NCBI GenBank assembly: GCA_964450835.1
Contig: CAYVEQ010000068.1
Location: forward strand, 1 to 6,221
DNA: 6,221 nt
Direction: 5' to 3'
From: Caccocola sp964450835
Lineage (GTDB): Bacteria > Synergistota > Synergistia > Synergistales > Synergistaceae
Program-made: the position numbers and the translations under genes
The notes under the pieces: generated by a model
Seen by the model: the letters and a program-made list of their open reading frames with translations, nothing else
What the model was told of the DNA's origin: nothing
Databases searched by the model: none
Part shown: piece after piece, positions 5,886-6,221 of the stretch
How the letters are laid out: each line of letters begins with the position of its first letter
Numbering within the stretch: the first letter of the stretch is position 1

Positions 5886-5913
5886 AAAAAACCGGCTTCA
5901 AGAGCAGAAGCCG
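5886..5913 (-). terminator. leftward intrinsic terminator 3
   Basis: On the minus strand CGGCTTC (5913-5907), a 7-nt loop and GAAGCCG (5899-5893) form a perfect 7-bp stem, followed by G and TTTTTT (5891-5886). It is the last of three stops met before the operon promoter. No gene is visible just upstream of it. Confidence 0.75.
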
Positions 5914-6022
5914 CACGGCCGATAAAACTGATCGTCCGCCATCATACACGTTAGGGGCGGGACGTTGTGCGAACTTAAAACGCCGTCATAAATCCGCACA
6001 GATTTTGCCCAAAGCTTGCGGC

Positions 6023-6067
6023 AAAAAGCCGCGCCGCCCGGCGGATTTGTCATAGGCGGCGCGGTTT
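6023..6067 (-). terminator. leftward intrinsic terminator 2
   Basis: Arms at 6026-6038 and 6055-6067 pair over 13 bp with one mismatch or wobble and a 16-nt loop. Read leftward, the stem runs into TTTTT (6027-6023). An alternative small hairpin, GCGGC (6018-6022)/GCCGC (6028-6032), competes for the same A-tract. Confidence 0.6.
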
Positions 6068-6105
6068 GAACTTTCACGGCGCGGCGCCGCTCGCGCGGCC
6101 GTGCG

Positions 6106-6135
6106 AAAAAAAGAACGGGCGGCAGCCGCCGCCCG
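6106..6135 (-). terminator. leftward intrinsic terminator 1
   Basis: CGGGCGGC and GCCGCCCG (6135-6128 with 6123-6116) form a perfect 8-bp GC stem with a 4-nt loop. It is followed on the minus strand by TTCTTTTTTT (6115-6106). It would end a leftward gene lying at or beyond the right edge of the window. Confidence 0.82.
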
Positions 6136-6158
6136 GTGAAATTTGTTTCTGCCGTAAA

Positions 6159-6200
6159 GAGTCCGTGCTAAAAAACCCGGTCGCCGTTTTGCACGGGCTC
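6159..6200. repeat. long imperfect inverted repeat at the right edge
   Basis: GAGTCCGTGC (6159-6168) pairs with GCACGGGCTC (6191-6200) at 9 of 10 positions (the tenth is T against G). The intervening bases extend the fold with AAAA (6172-6175)/TTTT (6187-6190) and CGG (6178-6180)/CCG (6184-6186). No U-tract follows either arm directly. It overlaps the possible C-terminal coding fragment. Confidence 0.5.
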
Positions 6201-6221
6201 CGTCGGCATAAGCAGCACAAC
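6168..6221 (-). CDS. possible C-terminal fragment of a leftward gene (partial)
   Basis: Reading leftward from the window edge, one frame gives 17 residues ending in MPTEPVQNGDRVF and a TAG at 6170-6168. The strong leftward terminator begins 32 nt further on, the spacing expected of a gene end, which is the main support. The fragment is too short to assign, and another frame stays open through the terminator, so this is tentative. Confidence 0.3.
   Translation of the reverse strand, partial: VVLLMPTEPVQNGDRVF

Larger units (their letters stand above)
5700..6167. other. intergenic region with stacked leftward terminators
   Basis: No open frame here has a credible start, ribosome site or recognisable product. 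A plus-strand frame at 5645-5887 overlaps the operon promoter and is Arg/Lys-rich noise. The content I can support is the three minus-strand stem-loops. A TATGAT at about 5939-5944 (minus) has no good -35. Confidence 0.65.

Noticed and set aside
5645..5887. 80-codon plus-strand frame
   Set aside because: It runs across the operon promoter in the opposite direction, has no RBS, and ends in an Arg/Lys-rich string.
1..6221. CRISPR array, tRNA or rRNA genes, insertion sequences
   Set aside because: No regularly spaced direct repeats, no cloverleaf with conserved T-loop, no rRNA signature and no transposase motif were found on either strand.

Overview
The window looks like an ordinary bacterial chromosome segment of moderate-to-high GC. 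It carries one transcriptional regulator and a three-gene catabolic operon. Consensus sigma70-type promoters, good Shine-Dalgarno sites and GC-rich stem-loop terminators are all visible. The gene content (a Na+/solute symporter between two metal-dependent amidohydrolases, plus a TetR-type regulator) and the cysteine-rich cytoplasmic enzyme would suit an anaerobic amino-acid or peptide fermenter such as a member of the Synergistota. That assignment is an impression from style and content, not a demonstrated one.

Layout: positions 1-480 hold no gene I can defend. A TetR/AcrR-family regulator runs rightward (618-1250) from an extended -10 promoter and is followed by two plus-strand terminators (1386-1428, 1459-1506). 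Facing it tail to tail is a leftward operon read from a near-perfect promoter at 5649-5678: amidohydrolase B (5603-4410), then an SSS-family sodium:solute symporter (4341-2920), then amidohydrolase A (2789-1527). A second, weaker promoter probably lies just before amidohydrolase A. To the right, 5700-6221 is mostly non-coding and has three stem-loops that would end leftward transcription entering from outside. A very short C-terminal fragment of a leftward gene may reach in at 6221-6168.

Working model (inference): the symporter imports a small organic solute with Na+, and the two cytoplasmic amidohydrolases of the imidazolonepropionase/prolidase-like group hydrolyse it or successive products of it. 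The substrate cannot be read from sequence; peptides, N-acyl amino acids or cyclic amides are all possible. A TTTTGTWAAT-like motif occurs in the tetR leader and near both operon promoters, which makes the TetR protein a candidate regulator of the operon and of itself.

The most unusual signals are non-coding. An 18-nt near-perfect inverted repeat sits in the two spacers on either side of the symporter and would form an 18-bp duplex (one G-U) in the operon mRNA. The second is the shared promoter motif. I see no clear sign of a wholly new system, mobile element, CRISPR array or RNA gene.
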